This document shows, in pieces, positions 40,035 through 48,332 of a stretch of DNA of 54,030 nt. Below the pieces are notes generated by a model. That model had not been told where the DNA came from. It worked only from the letters and a program-made list of their open reading frames with translations, and did no database searches. Numbering within the stretch: the stretch's first letter is position 1; every line of letters begins with the position of its first letter. The DNA is from an uncultured Lachnospiraceae bacterium (GTDB lineage Bacteria; Bacillota; Clostridia; Lachnospirales; Lachnospiraceae): assembly GCA_910578405.1 (NCBI GenBank), contig CAJTQO010000011.1, positions 27,524 to 81,553 on the forward strand, in the 5' to 3' direction. Both the position numbers and the translations under genes were made by a program.

Positions 40035-41639
40035 ATGAGAGAAAAGTATGAATCACTGGCACTTGTCAATTTGAAGGAACTTGCGAAAGCAAGGGGAATC
40101 AAAGGCACTTCTGCAATGAAGAAAGCAGAGCTGGTAGAGGCTATGCTTCAGAGAGACGAGGAAGATGCGGCAAAAGAAGAAGAGACAGTGAAGGAAGAGG
40201 AAAACAAGGGGGCAGTGAAAGGAAAGGGAAATATAACAGAAACCGGAAAAGGGGAAGAGACGGAAAGGGATAAAGAAGAGACGGGAGAAGGGGATGCGAA
40301 GCGGGAAGAGGCAAAAGCGAGAGAAGCTGGAAAAGAATCCGTAAAAGATATGAGGGAACCTGCAAGGGAAGCCGGAAAGGACAATGCAAGGGAAACGGAA
40401 CAGCGTGAGAAGGGTTTTGTGATGCAGCGCAAAGGGGGTGTGGCCAGGAAGCCAATGGACAAGCGCGGTGAGGGAGGCGGCATGGAGGAAGAGAAATACC
40501 CGGCCGACTTAGACAGCGGCATAACCGCTCATGGGATATTGGAAGTGATGCCGGATGGATTCGGTTTTATCCGCAGTGAAAATTATCTGCCAGGAGAGAA
40601 TGACGTATATGTGGCTCCCAGCCAGATCCGGCGTTTTAATTTAAAGACAGGGGATATTCTGGAAGGGAATACAAGGATTAAGACGCAGAATGAAAAATTC
40701 AGCGCCCTGTTATATGTAAAAACCATCAATGGCTATACGCCGGAAGTGGCTTCACGCCGTTGCAATTTTGAAGATATGACGCCTATCTTTCCCAATGAAA
40801 GGCTGAATCTGGAGACGCCTGGCGCCTCGGTTTCCATGCGCATTATGGATTTGATGAGCCCGGTAGGAAAGGGGCAGAGGGGAATGATCGTTTCGCCGCC
40901 AAAAGCCGGTAAGACAACATTGTTAAAAGAGGTGGCAAAATCCATAAAGAAAAATTCGCCGGAAGTACATCTAATAATTTTGCTGATTGACGAACGTCCT
41001 GAGGAAGTGACGGATATTAAGGAAGCCATTGAAGGGCCAAATGTGGAGGTGATTTATTCCACTTTTGATGAATTGCCGGAACATCATAAAAGGGTGTCGG
41101 AGATGGTTATTGAAAGAGCCAAACGTTTGGTGGAACACAAAAAGGATGTTATGATACTGTTGGACAGCATTACCCGTCTGACTAGGGCATATAACCTTAC
41201 CGTGCCGCCCAGTGGCAGAACTCTTTCCGGCGGTCTTGACCCGGCGGCGCTGCATATGCCGAAACGTTTCTTTGGCGCTGCCAGGAATATGCGCGGAGGC
41301 GGGAGCCTGACCGTGCTGGCAACGGCAATGGTTGGCACCGGGAGCAAAATGGATGATGTGGTATATGAAGAATTTAAGGGGACGGGCAATATGGAAATGG
41401 TTCTGGACCGTAAATTGTCGGAAAAAAGAATGTTTCCTGCCATTGATATCCCTAAGTCCAGCACAAGACGTGAGGATTTGCTTCTGACGGCGGAAGAACA
41501 GGAAGCCATGAATGTGATGCGCAAGGCTTTTAACAGCTTAAAGCCGGAAGAAGCGGTAGAGAAAGTCCTGGATATGTTTTCCAAGACACGCAACAATGAT
41601 GATTTTGTGCAAATGGTGAAAAAGGTTAAGTTTTTTTAA
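40035..41639 (+). CDS. rho: Transcription termination factor Rho with disordered insert
   Basis: 534 residues, longer than E. coli Rho (419). Order: helix bundle (1-40, LVNLKELAKARGIKGTSAMKKA), a Lys/Glu/Gly/Arg-rich low-complexity insert (about 41-160), the cold-shock RNA-binding domain (about 165-235, HGILEVMPDGFGFIRSENYL), then the ATPase with PPKAGKTTLLK (about 289-299), LIDERPEEVTD and MILLDSITRLTRAYN. All residues needed for helicase activity appear intact. ATG at 40035 has GGAGGA five bases upstream. It heads a conserved rho-rpmE-yqhQ-prmC-prfA order. Confidence 0.97.
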   Translation: MREKYESLALVNLKELAKARGIKGTSAMKKAELVEAMLQRDEEDAAKEEETVKEEENKGAVKGKGNITETGKGEETERDKEETGEGDAKREEAKAREAGKESVKDMREPAREAGKDNARETEQREKGFVMQRKGGVARKPMDKRGEGGGMEEEKYPADLDSGITAHGILEVMPDGFGFIRSENYLPGENDVYVAPSQIRRFNLKTGDILEGNTRIKTQNEKFSALLYVKTINGYTPEVASRRCNFEDMTPIFPNERLNLETPGASVSMRIMDLMSPVGKGQRGMIVSPPKAGKTTLLKEVAKSIKKNSPEVHLIILLIDERPEEVTDIKEAIEGPNVEVIYSTFDELPEHHKRVSEMVIERAKRLVEHKKDVMILLDSITRLTRAYNLTVPPSGRTLSGGLDPAALHMPKRFFGAARNMRGGGSLTVLATAMVGTGSKMDDVVYEEFKGTGNMEMVLDRKLSEKRMFPAIDIPKSSTRREDLLLTAEEQEAMNVMRKAFNSLKPEEAVEKVLDMFSKTRNNDDFVQMVKKVKFF

Positions 41640-41671
41640 ATGATTTTCCTGTGCGATTTTAAGAAAAGCGC

Positions 41672-41700
41672 TTGCATGATAATGCAGGATGTGGTAAAAT
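41672..41700 (+). promoter_or_regulatory. Promoter of rpmE
   Basis: -35 TTGCAT (41672-41677), 17-base spacer ending GATGTGG, extended -10 TAAAAT (41695-41700). It gives a 5' leader of about 90 bases. Confidence 0.7.
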
Positions 41701-41799
41701 AAAAAAGCTGTTTGACAGAGATAGTAGTTTGTCCTGTCGAATGGAAGAAGCATAGGGAAGAAAATAAAAATTGATTTATAGTATAGAGAGGTGAGAAAG

Positions 41800-42000
41800 A
41801 TGAAAGAAGGAATCCATCCAAAGTACCAGCAGGCAACTGTAACTTGCAACTGTGGGAATACATTCGTAACAGGTTCTACGAAACCGGAGATCCATGTGGA
41901 AGTTTGTTCCAAATGCCATTCGTTCTATACAGGCCAGCAGAAAACGGCGCGGGCTGACGGTCGTATTGATAAGTTCAACAGAAAATATGGTGTTAAGTAA
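41800..42000 (+). CDS. rpmE: 50S ribosomal protein L31 (zinc form)
   Basis: 66 residues starting MKEGIHPKYQQATVTCNCGN. It keeps zinc cysteines CNC and CSKC, so it is the type A, zinc-dependent form rather than the zinc-free paralogue. ATG at 41800 follows AGAGAGGTGAG. Own promoter and own terminator. Confidence 0.97.
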   Translation: MKEGIHPKYQQATVTCNCGNTFVTGSTKPEIHVEVCSKCHSFYTGQQKTARADGRIDKFNRKYGVK

Positions 42001-42027
42001 AGTTGTTGCAAATAGGTTTGCATGTGA

Positions 42028-42060
42028 AAGGTTGAGGTGGTTGCTATCTCAACCTTATTT
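42028..42060 (+). terminator. Terminator of rpmE
   Basis: AAGGTTGAG (42028-42036) and CTCAACCTT (42048-42056), then ATTT. It could be partly read through into yqhQ. Confidence 0.7.
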
Positions 42061-42083
42061 AAATATGTGAGGAACTGAATGTT

Positions 42084-43055
42084 ATGAAAATAGACAAAGG
42101 CAACCGTTATTCCGGCATTGGCGGCCAAGCTGTGCTGGAAGGCGTGATGATGAAAAATAAGGATAAGTATGCAGTGGCTGTGCGTAAGCCAAACGGAGAG
42201 ATTGATGTGGAAGTGGATGCTTATCCTGGTATTATGCATGACAGCGTATGGAAGAAGGCGCCGTTTGTCCGTGGCGTGTTTAATTTTCTGGATTCCATGA
42301 TATTGGGGATGAAGACGCTGAACCATTCGGTGTCTTTTTATGAGGATGAGGAAGCGAAGGAGACGGCGGCGGATAAGGTTATGGGGAAGCTGTTTAAGGA
42401 TAAGGCGGAGAGCGTGATGTTAGGGATGGTGACTGCTTTTTCGATTGTGCTTGCCGTAGCGGTTTTTATGGCGCTTCCTTATTTTATTGCATCGCTGTTT
42501 GAAGACTATATCAGGAATGCGTCGGTTATGGCTATCTTAGAGGGTGTAGTGCGGATTCTTATTTTTATTGGATATATTGTGGCCATTGCAAGGATGAAGG
42601 ATATCCGGCGGCTTTACCAATACCATGGAGCGGAGCATAAATGTATAAATTGTATTGAGAAAGGAAGGCCGCTGACCGTCCATAATGTGATGCGCAGTTC
42701 CAGGCTGCATAAGAGGTGCGGCACGAGTTTCCTGTTTTTTGTAGTGTTTGTAAGCATTTTTGTTTTTTTCTTTATCCGTGTGGAACATCCGGCGCTGCGG
42801 ATTCTTTTGCGGGTTGCGTTAGTCCCGGTGATTGCTGGGATTTCCTATGAGATTATCCGCCTGGCGGGACGAAGCGACAATATTTTCATTGCGCTGTTGT
42901 CTGCACCCGGGATGGGGCTGCAGCGGCTGACGACAAAGGAGCCGGATGAAGAAATGGTGCAGGTGGCTATGGCATCGGTAGAGGCGGTATTTGACTGGAA
43001 AGCGTATTTGAAGGAAACTTTTGGGTATGAGGTGGATGATTCATGGCTGACGTGA
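42084..43055 (+). CDS. yqhQ: DUF1385 family membrane protein (YqhQ)
   Basis: 323 residues. N-terminal motif GGQAVLEGVMMKNKDKYAVAV (about 14-34), several membrane helices (about 112-140, 150-172, 212-232, 236-258), and the core motif YHGAEHKCINCIEKG (about 183-197). Function not established. It is regularly found between rpmE and prmC in Clostridia, as here. The start is weakly supported by GTGAGG upstream. Confidence 0.9.
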   Translation: MKIDKGNRYSGIGGQAVLEGVMMKNKDKYAVAVRKPNGEIDVEVDAYPGIMHDSVWKKAPFVRGVFNFLDSMILGMKTLNHSVSFYEDEEAKETAADKVMGKLFKDKAESVMLGMVTAFSIVLAVAVFMALPYFIASLFEDYIRNASVMAILEGVVRILIFIGYIVAIARMKDIRRLYQYHGAEHKCINCIEKGRPLTVHNVMRSSRLHKRCGTSFLFFVVFVSIFVFFFIRVEHPALRILLRVALVPVIAGISYEIIRLAGRSDNIFIALLSAPGMGLQRLTTKEPDEEMVQVAMASVEAVFDWKAYLKETFGYEVDDSWLT

Positions 43056-43162
43056 AAATGCAGGGCTGGTTTAGGATGAAAGCATTGGCATAATGGGAGT
43101 CTGCATTTACTGACAGGCAGCGTGTTGGAATAGTATGGAGAGGTTTGGGAAGTCATTGGAAT

Positions 43163-44065
43163 ATGGAATATAGGGAATGGTATGCATACGGTGTGCGTGA
43201 ATTGGAAGAGGCAGGGATAGAAGAGGCGGCATTAGACGCCAGGCTGTTGCTGGAGTATGTCTGCCATACGGGGAGAAATGACCTGCTGGCCCATGGGGAC
43301 AGAGAAGTGGGGGAGGAAGAGGGGAAGGTTTATATGGATGGGATTGCAAGGCGCAGGAAACATGAGCCTTTGCAGTACATTACTGGTGAGCAGGATTTTA
43401 TGGGGCTGACTTTTCTGGTGGACAGAAATGTGTTGGTGCCAAGGCAGGATACGGAAATACTGGTGGAAGAAGCAATGCGTTTTTTGCACGATGGAATGGA
43501 TGTGCTGGATATGTGTACGGGTTCCGGCTGTATTTTGCTTAGTTTGCTTCATTATTCCAATGGATGCCATGGCCTTGGCGTGGATATTTCCAGAGATGCT
43601 TTGGCAGTGGCAGAGCGCAACAGGATACGGCTGCAGAAGAAAGAGAGGGCAGGAAACCTGTGGCAGGATGGCTGCAATGGAGGCAATGGAATAGAAGAAA
43701 CGGAGCCTGCCTGCCGGTTCCTGGAAAGTGATTTGTTTGAAAAGGTAAGCGGACGTTTTGATTTGATTGTGTCGAACCCGCCTTATATCCCGGCGGATGA
43801 GCTGTCTGGCCTGATGGAGGAAGTGGGGCGGTACGAACCGCGCTTGGCTTTGGATGGGAAAGAGGATGGGCTTTCTTTTTATCACAGGATAGTGGCACAG
43901 GCAGGGGATTATCTGCGGGGCGGCGGCGCGCTCTTTTTTGAGGTCGGCTGCGGGCAGGCGGAGGCCGTAAAAGGGATGATGGAAAAAGAGGGCTACCGGG
44001 ATATTACAGTTGTGAAGGATTATGCCGGAATAGACAGAGTGGTATATGGGTGGAAGTGGAAATAG
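43163..44065 (+). CDS. prmC: Release factor glutamine methyltransferase
   Basis: 300 residues. N-terminal helical domain (1-85), then the SAM-dependent methyltransferase fold with LDMCTGSGCILLSLL (SAM loop, near 118-132) and the NPPY motif (SNPPYIPADEL, near 208) that holds the target glutamine. It methylates the GGQ glutamine of release factors, and prfA is next. The loop between about 155 and 190 is longer than usual and Gly/Asn-rich. ATG at 43163 is used; the ribosome site is weak. Confidence 0.95.
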   Translation: MEYREWYAYGVRELEEAGIEEAALDARLLLEYVCHTGRNDLLAHGDREVGEEEGKVYMDGIARRRKHEPLQYITGEQDFMGLTFLVDRNVLVPRQDTEILVEEAMRFLHDGMDVLDMCTGSGCILLSLLHYSNGCHGLGVDISRDALAVAERNRIRLQKKERAGNLWQDGCNGGNGIEETEPACRFLESDLFEKVSGRFDLIVSNPPYIPADELSGLMEEVGRYEPRLALDGKEDGLSFYHRIVAQAGDYLRGGGALFFEVGCGQAEAVKGMMEKEGYRDITVVKDYAGIDRVVYGWKWK

Positions 44066-44126
44066 AAGGGCCGGACAATGTTTGACGGAAGTATGGCAAA
44101 GTCTTGAATGGCGGAAAGGATAGGGC

Positions 44127-45206
44127 ATGTTTGATAAATTAGAGGATCTGCTGATTCGTTTTGACGAGATTATGGGTGAGCTTGGGCAGCCGACGGTGGC
44201 AAATAACCAGGAGCGTTTCCGGGCATTGATGAAAGAACAAAGTGACTTGACCCCTGTAGTGGAGGCTTATAAGGAATACAAAAAGAGCAGGCAGGATATT
44301 GAGGACAGTCTGGCTATGTTGGAGGAAGAGGCAGACGAAGAAATGCGGGAAATGCTAAAAGAGGAGCTTAATGGGGCGAAGAAGCGGGTGGAAGGGCTGG
44401 AACAGGAATTGAAGGTATTGTTGCTGCCTAAGGATCCCAATGATGATAAAAACGTGATTGTGGAAATACGGGCCGGCGCGGGCGGAGATGAGGCTGCGTT
44501 ATTTGCAGCTGAGATTTACCGGCTGTATGTGCATTATGCGGAAAGTCAGCGTTGGAAAGTGGAGACGATGAATGTGGATGAAATCGGCATTGGAGGCATG
44601 AAGGAGGTTAACTTTATGATTACCGGGCAAGGGGCGTACTCCAGGCTGAAGTATGAAAGCGGCGTGCATCGTGTCCAGCGTGTCCCGGAAACGGAAAGCG
44701 GCGGGAGAATCCATACTTCCACTATCAGTGTGGCGGTAATGCCGGAGGTGGATGAAGATATTGATATTGTCATTGAGGATAAAGATGTGCGGGTGGACGT
44801 TATGCGGGCTTCCGGCAACGGAGGGCAGTGTGTTAATACAACGGACTCGGCAGTGCGGTTGACCCATTATCCTACAGGGATTGTGGTATACAGCCAGACG
44901 GAAAAGTCACAGCTTCAAAATAAAGCCAAGGCATACGCTTTGTTAAAAGCGAAACTATATGATATGGAGCAGCAGCAAAGGCATGATGCGGAGGCGGAGC
45001 TGCGCAGGAGCCAGATTGGCACGGGGGATCGGTCGGAAAAAATACGAACCTATAATTTCCCACAGGGCAGGGTGACGGATCATCGGATTAACCTGACATT
45101 GTATAAGCTGGATAAGGTGATGAACGGAGATATCCAGGAGATTATTGACGCTTGTATTGCGGCCGACCAGGCAGCAAAGCTGACGAAGATGAATGAGAAT
45201 GAATGA
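44127..45206 (+). CDS. prfA: Peptide chain release factor 1
   Basis: 359 residues, full length. The GGQ loop ASGNGGQCVNTTDSAVRLTH (GGQ near 232-234) triggers peptide release. The stop-codon reading site has the P-x-T tripeptide as PET in HRVQRVPETESGGRIHTS. It reads UAA and UAG. 61 bases after prmC, with AAAGGA upstream. The unit is closed by the palindromic element at 45237-45335. Confidence 0.97.
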   Translation: MFDKLEDLLIRFDEIMGELGQPTVANNQERFRALMKEQSDLTPVVEAYKEYKKSRQDIEDSLAMLEEEADEEMREMLKEELNGAKKRVEGLEQELKVLLLPKDPNDDKNVIVEIRAGAGGDEAALFAAEIYRLYVHYAESQRWKVETMNVDEIGIGGMKEVNFMITGQGAYSRLKYESGVHRVQRVPETESGGRIHTSTISVAVMPEVDEDIDIVIEDKDVRVDVMRASGNGGQCVNTTDSAVRLTHYPTGIVVYSQTEKSQLQNKAKAYALLKAKLYDMEQQQRHDAEAELRRSQIGTGDRSEKIRTYNFPQGRVTDHRINLTLYKLDKVMNGDIQEIIDACIAADQAAKLTKMNENE

Positions 45207-45236
45207 TATAGATTAGAATATTTGTTTATGGCACAT

Positions 45237-45335
45237 GGGGCTGTTGCAAAATAGCTGTTATATACAAAATATGGTATTCAGAACGTTAGAATTTCATCCA
45301 TATATTGTATATAGGCTGCATTTTGCAACAGCCCC
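45237..45335. repeat. 99-bp palindromic element with IS6-like ends
   Basis: Perfect 16-bp terminal inverted repeats GGGGCTGTTGCAAAAT (45237-45252) and ATTTTGCAACAGCCCC (45320-45335). Inside, TATATACAA..ATATGG pairs with CCATAT..TTGTATATA with one mismatch. The ends share CTGTTGCAAA with IS6/IS26-family insertion sequences, but no transposase is present. No clear 8-bp target duplication is visible in the flanks. A TTTTT follows the right end, so the folded RNA can also terminate the prfA unit. Confidence 0.75.
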
Positions 45336-45381
45336 TTTTTGCGTTTTCATGGCTGTGTTATATATCATTTTTTTAATTCTA

Positions 45382-45410
45382 TGAAACTTTTTGGGAAGGA
45401 TGTGCGTCTA
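45382..45410 (+). promoter_or_regulatory. Candidate ECF-type promoter upstream of the sigma operon
   Basis: TGAAAC (45382-45387), 17-base spacer beginning TTTTTGGG, CGTCTA (45405-45410). This matches the TGAAAC-N16/17-CGTC pattern read by ECF sigma factors and suggests autoregulation of the gene 259 bases downstream. The intervening A/T-rich stretch (45480-45550) may contain a second, housekeeping promoter. Confidence 0.7.
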
Positions 45411-45668
45411 ATAAGATGAGAGCATAGGAAAAACAGATATTTGGGAGCGTTTTTCTTGTATGCGCAACTTCCTATTTTATAAAATAAGAAAAAAATAAAA
45501 AATTTTTTTGCAGTATTTTTGACGTGTATGGGATATTACTATTGAGAGAAGATAATACGGAAATGGAAAAGGGGCCTGGGAGGCAGATACGGATGTAGCA
45601 GGGAAGGCAATCAGGGGATTGAATCTGGGAAATTAGCGCAAAGAAAACAAAAACGGGAAACAGTACAT

Positions 45669-46238
45669 ATGGAAAAGAAGAGCAGAGGGGCGCAGAAGGC
45701 AGTTCCCAGGTGTGGGGAAGTGGAAGCGCTGCAGCAGAAGATCAACTTGTATAGTGACATGCTGTATCGGATCGCTTTTCTGCAGCTAAGGAATAATCAG
45801 GACGCAGAGGATGTGGTACAGGAAACATTTTATCAGTATATAAAGAGCAGAAAGGCATTTGAGACGCAGGAGCATGAAAAAGCGTGGTTAATTAAAGTGA
45901 CATTGAATGGGTGCCGGAAGGTATGGCGTTCTGCCTGGAACCGTCATAGAGAGGAATGGCCGGAGAAGGAGCTGGAAGGGAAGGTGACGGCCGGGGCAGG
46001 GAATATGGAAAGCGCTGTGTTGCGGAGGGAACAAAGCCGGGAGATTATGGAGGCGGTGGTCAGGCTGCCGAGGAAATACCGGGAAGTCATCCATTTATTT
46101 TATTATCAGCAGATGAGTATTAAGGAAATTGCACTGGCGACAGGGCGGAAGGAATCCACCGTCACTTCACAGTTGACAAGGGGGCGGGAGTTGCTTCGCA
46201 AAAATCTAAAGGAGGGGTATCAGTATGAAGGATTTTAA
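45669..46238 (+). CDS. ECF-type RNA polymerase sigma factor
   Basis: 189 residues. Sigma region 2 (about 25-92: LYSDMLYRIAFLQLRNNQDA then EDVVQETFYQYIKS) binds the -10. Region 4 (about 130-183: VVRLPRKYREVIHLFYYQQM then SIKEIALATGRKESTVTSQLTRGRELL) binds the -35. No region 1.1 or 3. It is followed by a membrane protein with a 14-base overlap, the typical anti-sigma arrangement. An ECF-like promoter lies upstream. The ribosome site is weak (GGAAAC). Confidence 0.92.
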   Translation: MEKKSRGAQKAVPRCGEVEALQQKINLYSDMLYRIAFLQLRNNQDAEDVVQETFYQYIKSRKAFETQEHEKAWLIKVTLNGCRKVWRSAWNRHREEWPEKELEGKVTAGAGNMESAVLRREQSREIMEAVVRLPRKYREVIHLFYYQQMSIKEIALATGRKESTVTSQLTRGRELLRKNLKEGYQYEGF

Positions 46239-47301
46239 AAGTGAATATCAGTCTGCCGTACAGGATATGGACATGCTGGGCATGAAAGAAATTCATATTG
46301 ACGCCATGTCTGTTTTGGATGAGCGCAGGCACAAGAGGCAGATGATGAAGAGGCTGCAAAGAGGGACGGCAACGGCTTTCTCGGCGGTATGCGTGATATT
46401 CCTGTGTGGCTTTGGCACGGTAAAGGCGGCAGAGTATATCGGGAATGTGATAAAAGTGAATGAATGGGGTTTTGAATCAGGGGATGCGGCCACGATGGCG
46501 GGGAATGGGGGAGGAAGCGGCCAGGCTTATGTGCTGGGAGAGGAAATAACCTTGGCCATGGAAAGGGCGTCCAGCAATGGAGGGGATGCTATGGGGGTGC
46601 AGGCGGCTGGGGAGGCAACGGAACGTCTGGAAGGCCAGGAAGCGCAGGCAGGAGAGGCGGGAAACGGCCTGGCTGCACAATCCTTGGAGGAGGCGGGCAA
46701 AGGACAGCCAATGGAAAGGGCGTCCGGTGCAGACGCCAACCAGCCGGCATTGGCGTCTGAAGCCGCAAAAGGCCCAATGGCTGAGGCAAAGAAGAGCCAA
46801 ACGTCCGGGATGGAAGCGGGAGTTGTGGATATGTCAGCGGATAGGGAGGACATAGGGGAGGTGGAAGAAATCCCGGTTAAGAATTATGCTTCCTGGGAGG
46901 AATTTGAAAAAAATGAAGATATTATCTTTCCGCAGCCGTCTATAAACATAGGGGATGCAATTACGTCTACGGATGTGACGGTCTGTGGGGATTGGGCGAT
47001 GGTGCGATATGATGTGGATGGAAAAGTGCTTTGGATGGAGAGGACGGACTATGCCGATACGCAAGGCCATGCATCGTCCAAAGTATTCCCGGGGGGCGTA
47101 TGCAATGAGAGAAGCTATACGACGCCGCAGGGGTATACATATACGCTGATTGACTCCGTACAGGGGGCTGATGAAGGAATGCCGCAGATTCATGCGGCAG
47201 TGACGGTTGGGAGTTATGAAGCTTTTATAGATTTTATGGGGTATACGGAAGAAGAAGCCAAGGGAATTATGGACAGCATTGATTTAAGTGTGTATGAGTA
47301 G
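46225..47301 (+). CDS. Putative membrane anti-sigma factor
   Basis: 358 residues. Cytoplasmic part 1-46 (MKDFKSEYQSAVQDMDMLG, basic end DERRHKRQMMKRLQR), one membrane helix (about 48-70), a low-complexity Ala/Gly/Glu/Gln-rich stretch (about 88-205), then a folded outer domain (about 215-358: KNYASWEEFEKNEDIIFPQP, then YTTPQGYTYTLIDSV) resembling DUF4367-type domains. The short N-terminus does not show a clear ZAS zinc motif. It probably holds the sigma factor until an outside signal. The overlap with the sigma gene and AGGAGGGG support coupled translation. Confidence 0.82.
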   Translation: MKDFKSEYQSAVQDMDMLGMKEIHIDAMSVLDERRHKRQMMKRLQRGTATAFSAVCVIFLCGFGTVKAAEYIGNVIKVNEWGFESGDAATMAGNGGGSGQAYVLGEEITLAMERASSNGGDAMGVQAAGEATERLEGQEAQAGEAGNGLAAQSLEEAGKGQPMERASGADANQPALASEAAKGPMAEAKKSQTSGMEAGVVDMSADREDIGEVEEIPVKNYASWEEFEKNEDIIFPQPSINIGDAITSTDVTVCGDWAMVRYDVDGKVLWMERTDYADTQGHASSKVFPGGVCNERSYTTPQGYTYTLIDSVQGADEGMPQIHAAVTVGSYEAFIDFMGYTEEEAKGIMDSIDLSVYE

Positions 47302-47352
47302 GGAGAGGGCGGCTGCAGAGCCGGGTGGTTTTTTTGAGAGGAGGAAACCCAA

Positions 47353-48039
47353 ATGAAAAATGTATTGATTTATAACCAAAATGAAACGAATATGGAAGCG
47401 CTTAAGATTTTTCTGGTACAGGACGGTTTTCAGGTTTTGGTGGCAAAGGAATTGAAGGATGTGGTGGCAAGGGTCAGGGAAAAGGATATCCATCTGGTAG
47501 TTATGGATATTGATTTCCCAAAGAACGATGGGGTGGAACAGTTAAAAATAATCCGTAAGGCGGATAAAATGCCGATTATTGTACTGTCGGCAAATAATAC
47601 GGAACGGATGAAAATTGCGGCGCTCAATGCAGGAGCGGATGATTATGTAATCAATCCTTACCACCCGATGGAGTTTATGGCCAGGATTAATTCGCAGTTT
47701 AAACGTTATACGCAGCTTGCCAATATGTGTGAGAATATAAACCGGATTTACCGGGTGGATGAACTGGTGATTGACGATGTTTTGCGGAAAGTGACGGTGG
47801 CAGGCAAGGAAGTCAGCCTGACGCCTATTGAATATAAGATTTTGAGACTGTTGGTAAAAGAGAAAGGGAAGGTGCTTTCGATTGGGCAGATTTATGAGTC
47901 CATCTGGAATATGCAGGCCATTGGGGCGGACAATACCATTGCCGTACATATCAGGCATATCCGGGAAAAAATAGAAAGGAATCCGAAAGAGCCGCATTAC
48001 CTGAAGGTAGTATGGGGGACAGGTTATAAGGTGGGATAG
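47353..48039 (+). CDS. Orphan response regulator with altered receiver (OmpR/PhoB type)
   Basis: 228 residues. Receiver domain 1-120, winged-helix DNA-binding domain about 128-228 (VSLTPIEYKILRLLVKEKGK, VHIRHIREKI and WGTGYKVG). The receiver keeps the acceptor Asp52 (VVMDIDFP) and Ser79. The acidic pair normally before it is Asn8-Gln9 (LIYNQNE), and the switch Lys is Asn101 (DDYVINPY). Normal phosphorylation is therefore doubtful. No histidine kinase gene is nearby. It lies directly after the ECF/anti-sigma pair, 51 bases away, and may be read from the same transcript. AGGAGG ribosome site. Confidence 0.9.
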   Translation: MKNVLIYNQNETNMEALKIFLVQDGFQVLVAKELKDVVARVREKDIHLVVMDIDFPKNDGVEQLKIIRKADKMPIIVLSANNTERMKIAALNAGADDYVINPYHPMEFMARINSQFKRYTQLANMCENINRIYRVDELVIDDVLRKVTVAGKEVSLTPIEYKILRLLVKEKGKVLSIGQIYESIWNMQAIGADNTIAVHIRHIREKIERNPKEPHYLKVVWGTGYKVG

Positions 48040-48057
48040 GCATTTTATCGTTTTGCG

Positions 48058-48096
48058 CCCGCCTGTCTGTAGCATGAATGCAGACAGGCGGGTTTT
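48058..48096 (+). terminator. Terminator of the response-regulator gene
   Basis: CCCGCCTGTCTG (48058-48069) with CAGACAGGCGGG (48081-48092), loop of 11, then TTTT. The rest of the gap to the next promoter shows nothing else. Confidence 0.88.
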
Positions 48097-48253
48097 GCCG
48101 TATTTTGGATACAGTTGCAGACTGCTTCCTTACTCGGATCTATTGCCTGGCTGCTTGTGGGAGCGTTTCAATGTCGATATGGTTGGATGTTCATAATTTA
48201 TTGATTCAATTTATTGATTCCTGCGTTTGTTGTGGCAATAGACAGGCTAAATA

Positions 48254-48281
48254 TTGAAAACTTTCCGATTTGTGGTATAAT
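48254..48281 (+). promoter_or_regulatory. Promoter of the DUF308 gene
   Basis: -35 TTGAAA (48254-48259), 16-base spacer ending TTTGTGG, extended -10 TATAAT (48276-48281). Confidence 0.75.
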
Positions 48282-48332
48282 TGGCTTAGGTTTTTGATAA
48301 GGTTTAGAAAAAAGAATAAGGAGTGGATAGGA

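Noticed and set aside
45237..45335. Complete IS6-family insertion sequence
   Set aside because: Only 99 bases, no transposase frame and no clear target duplication.
46477..46853. Open antisense frames opposite the anti-sigma linker
   Set aside because: Same compositional effect, low-complexity products and no ribosome site.
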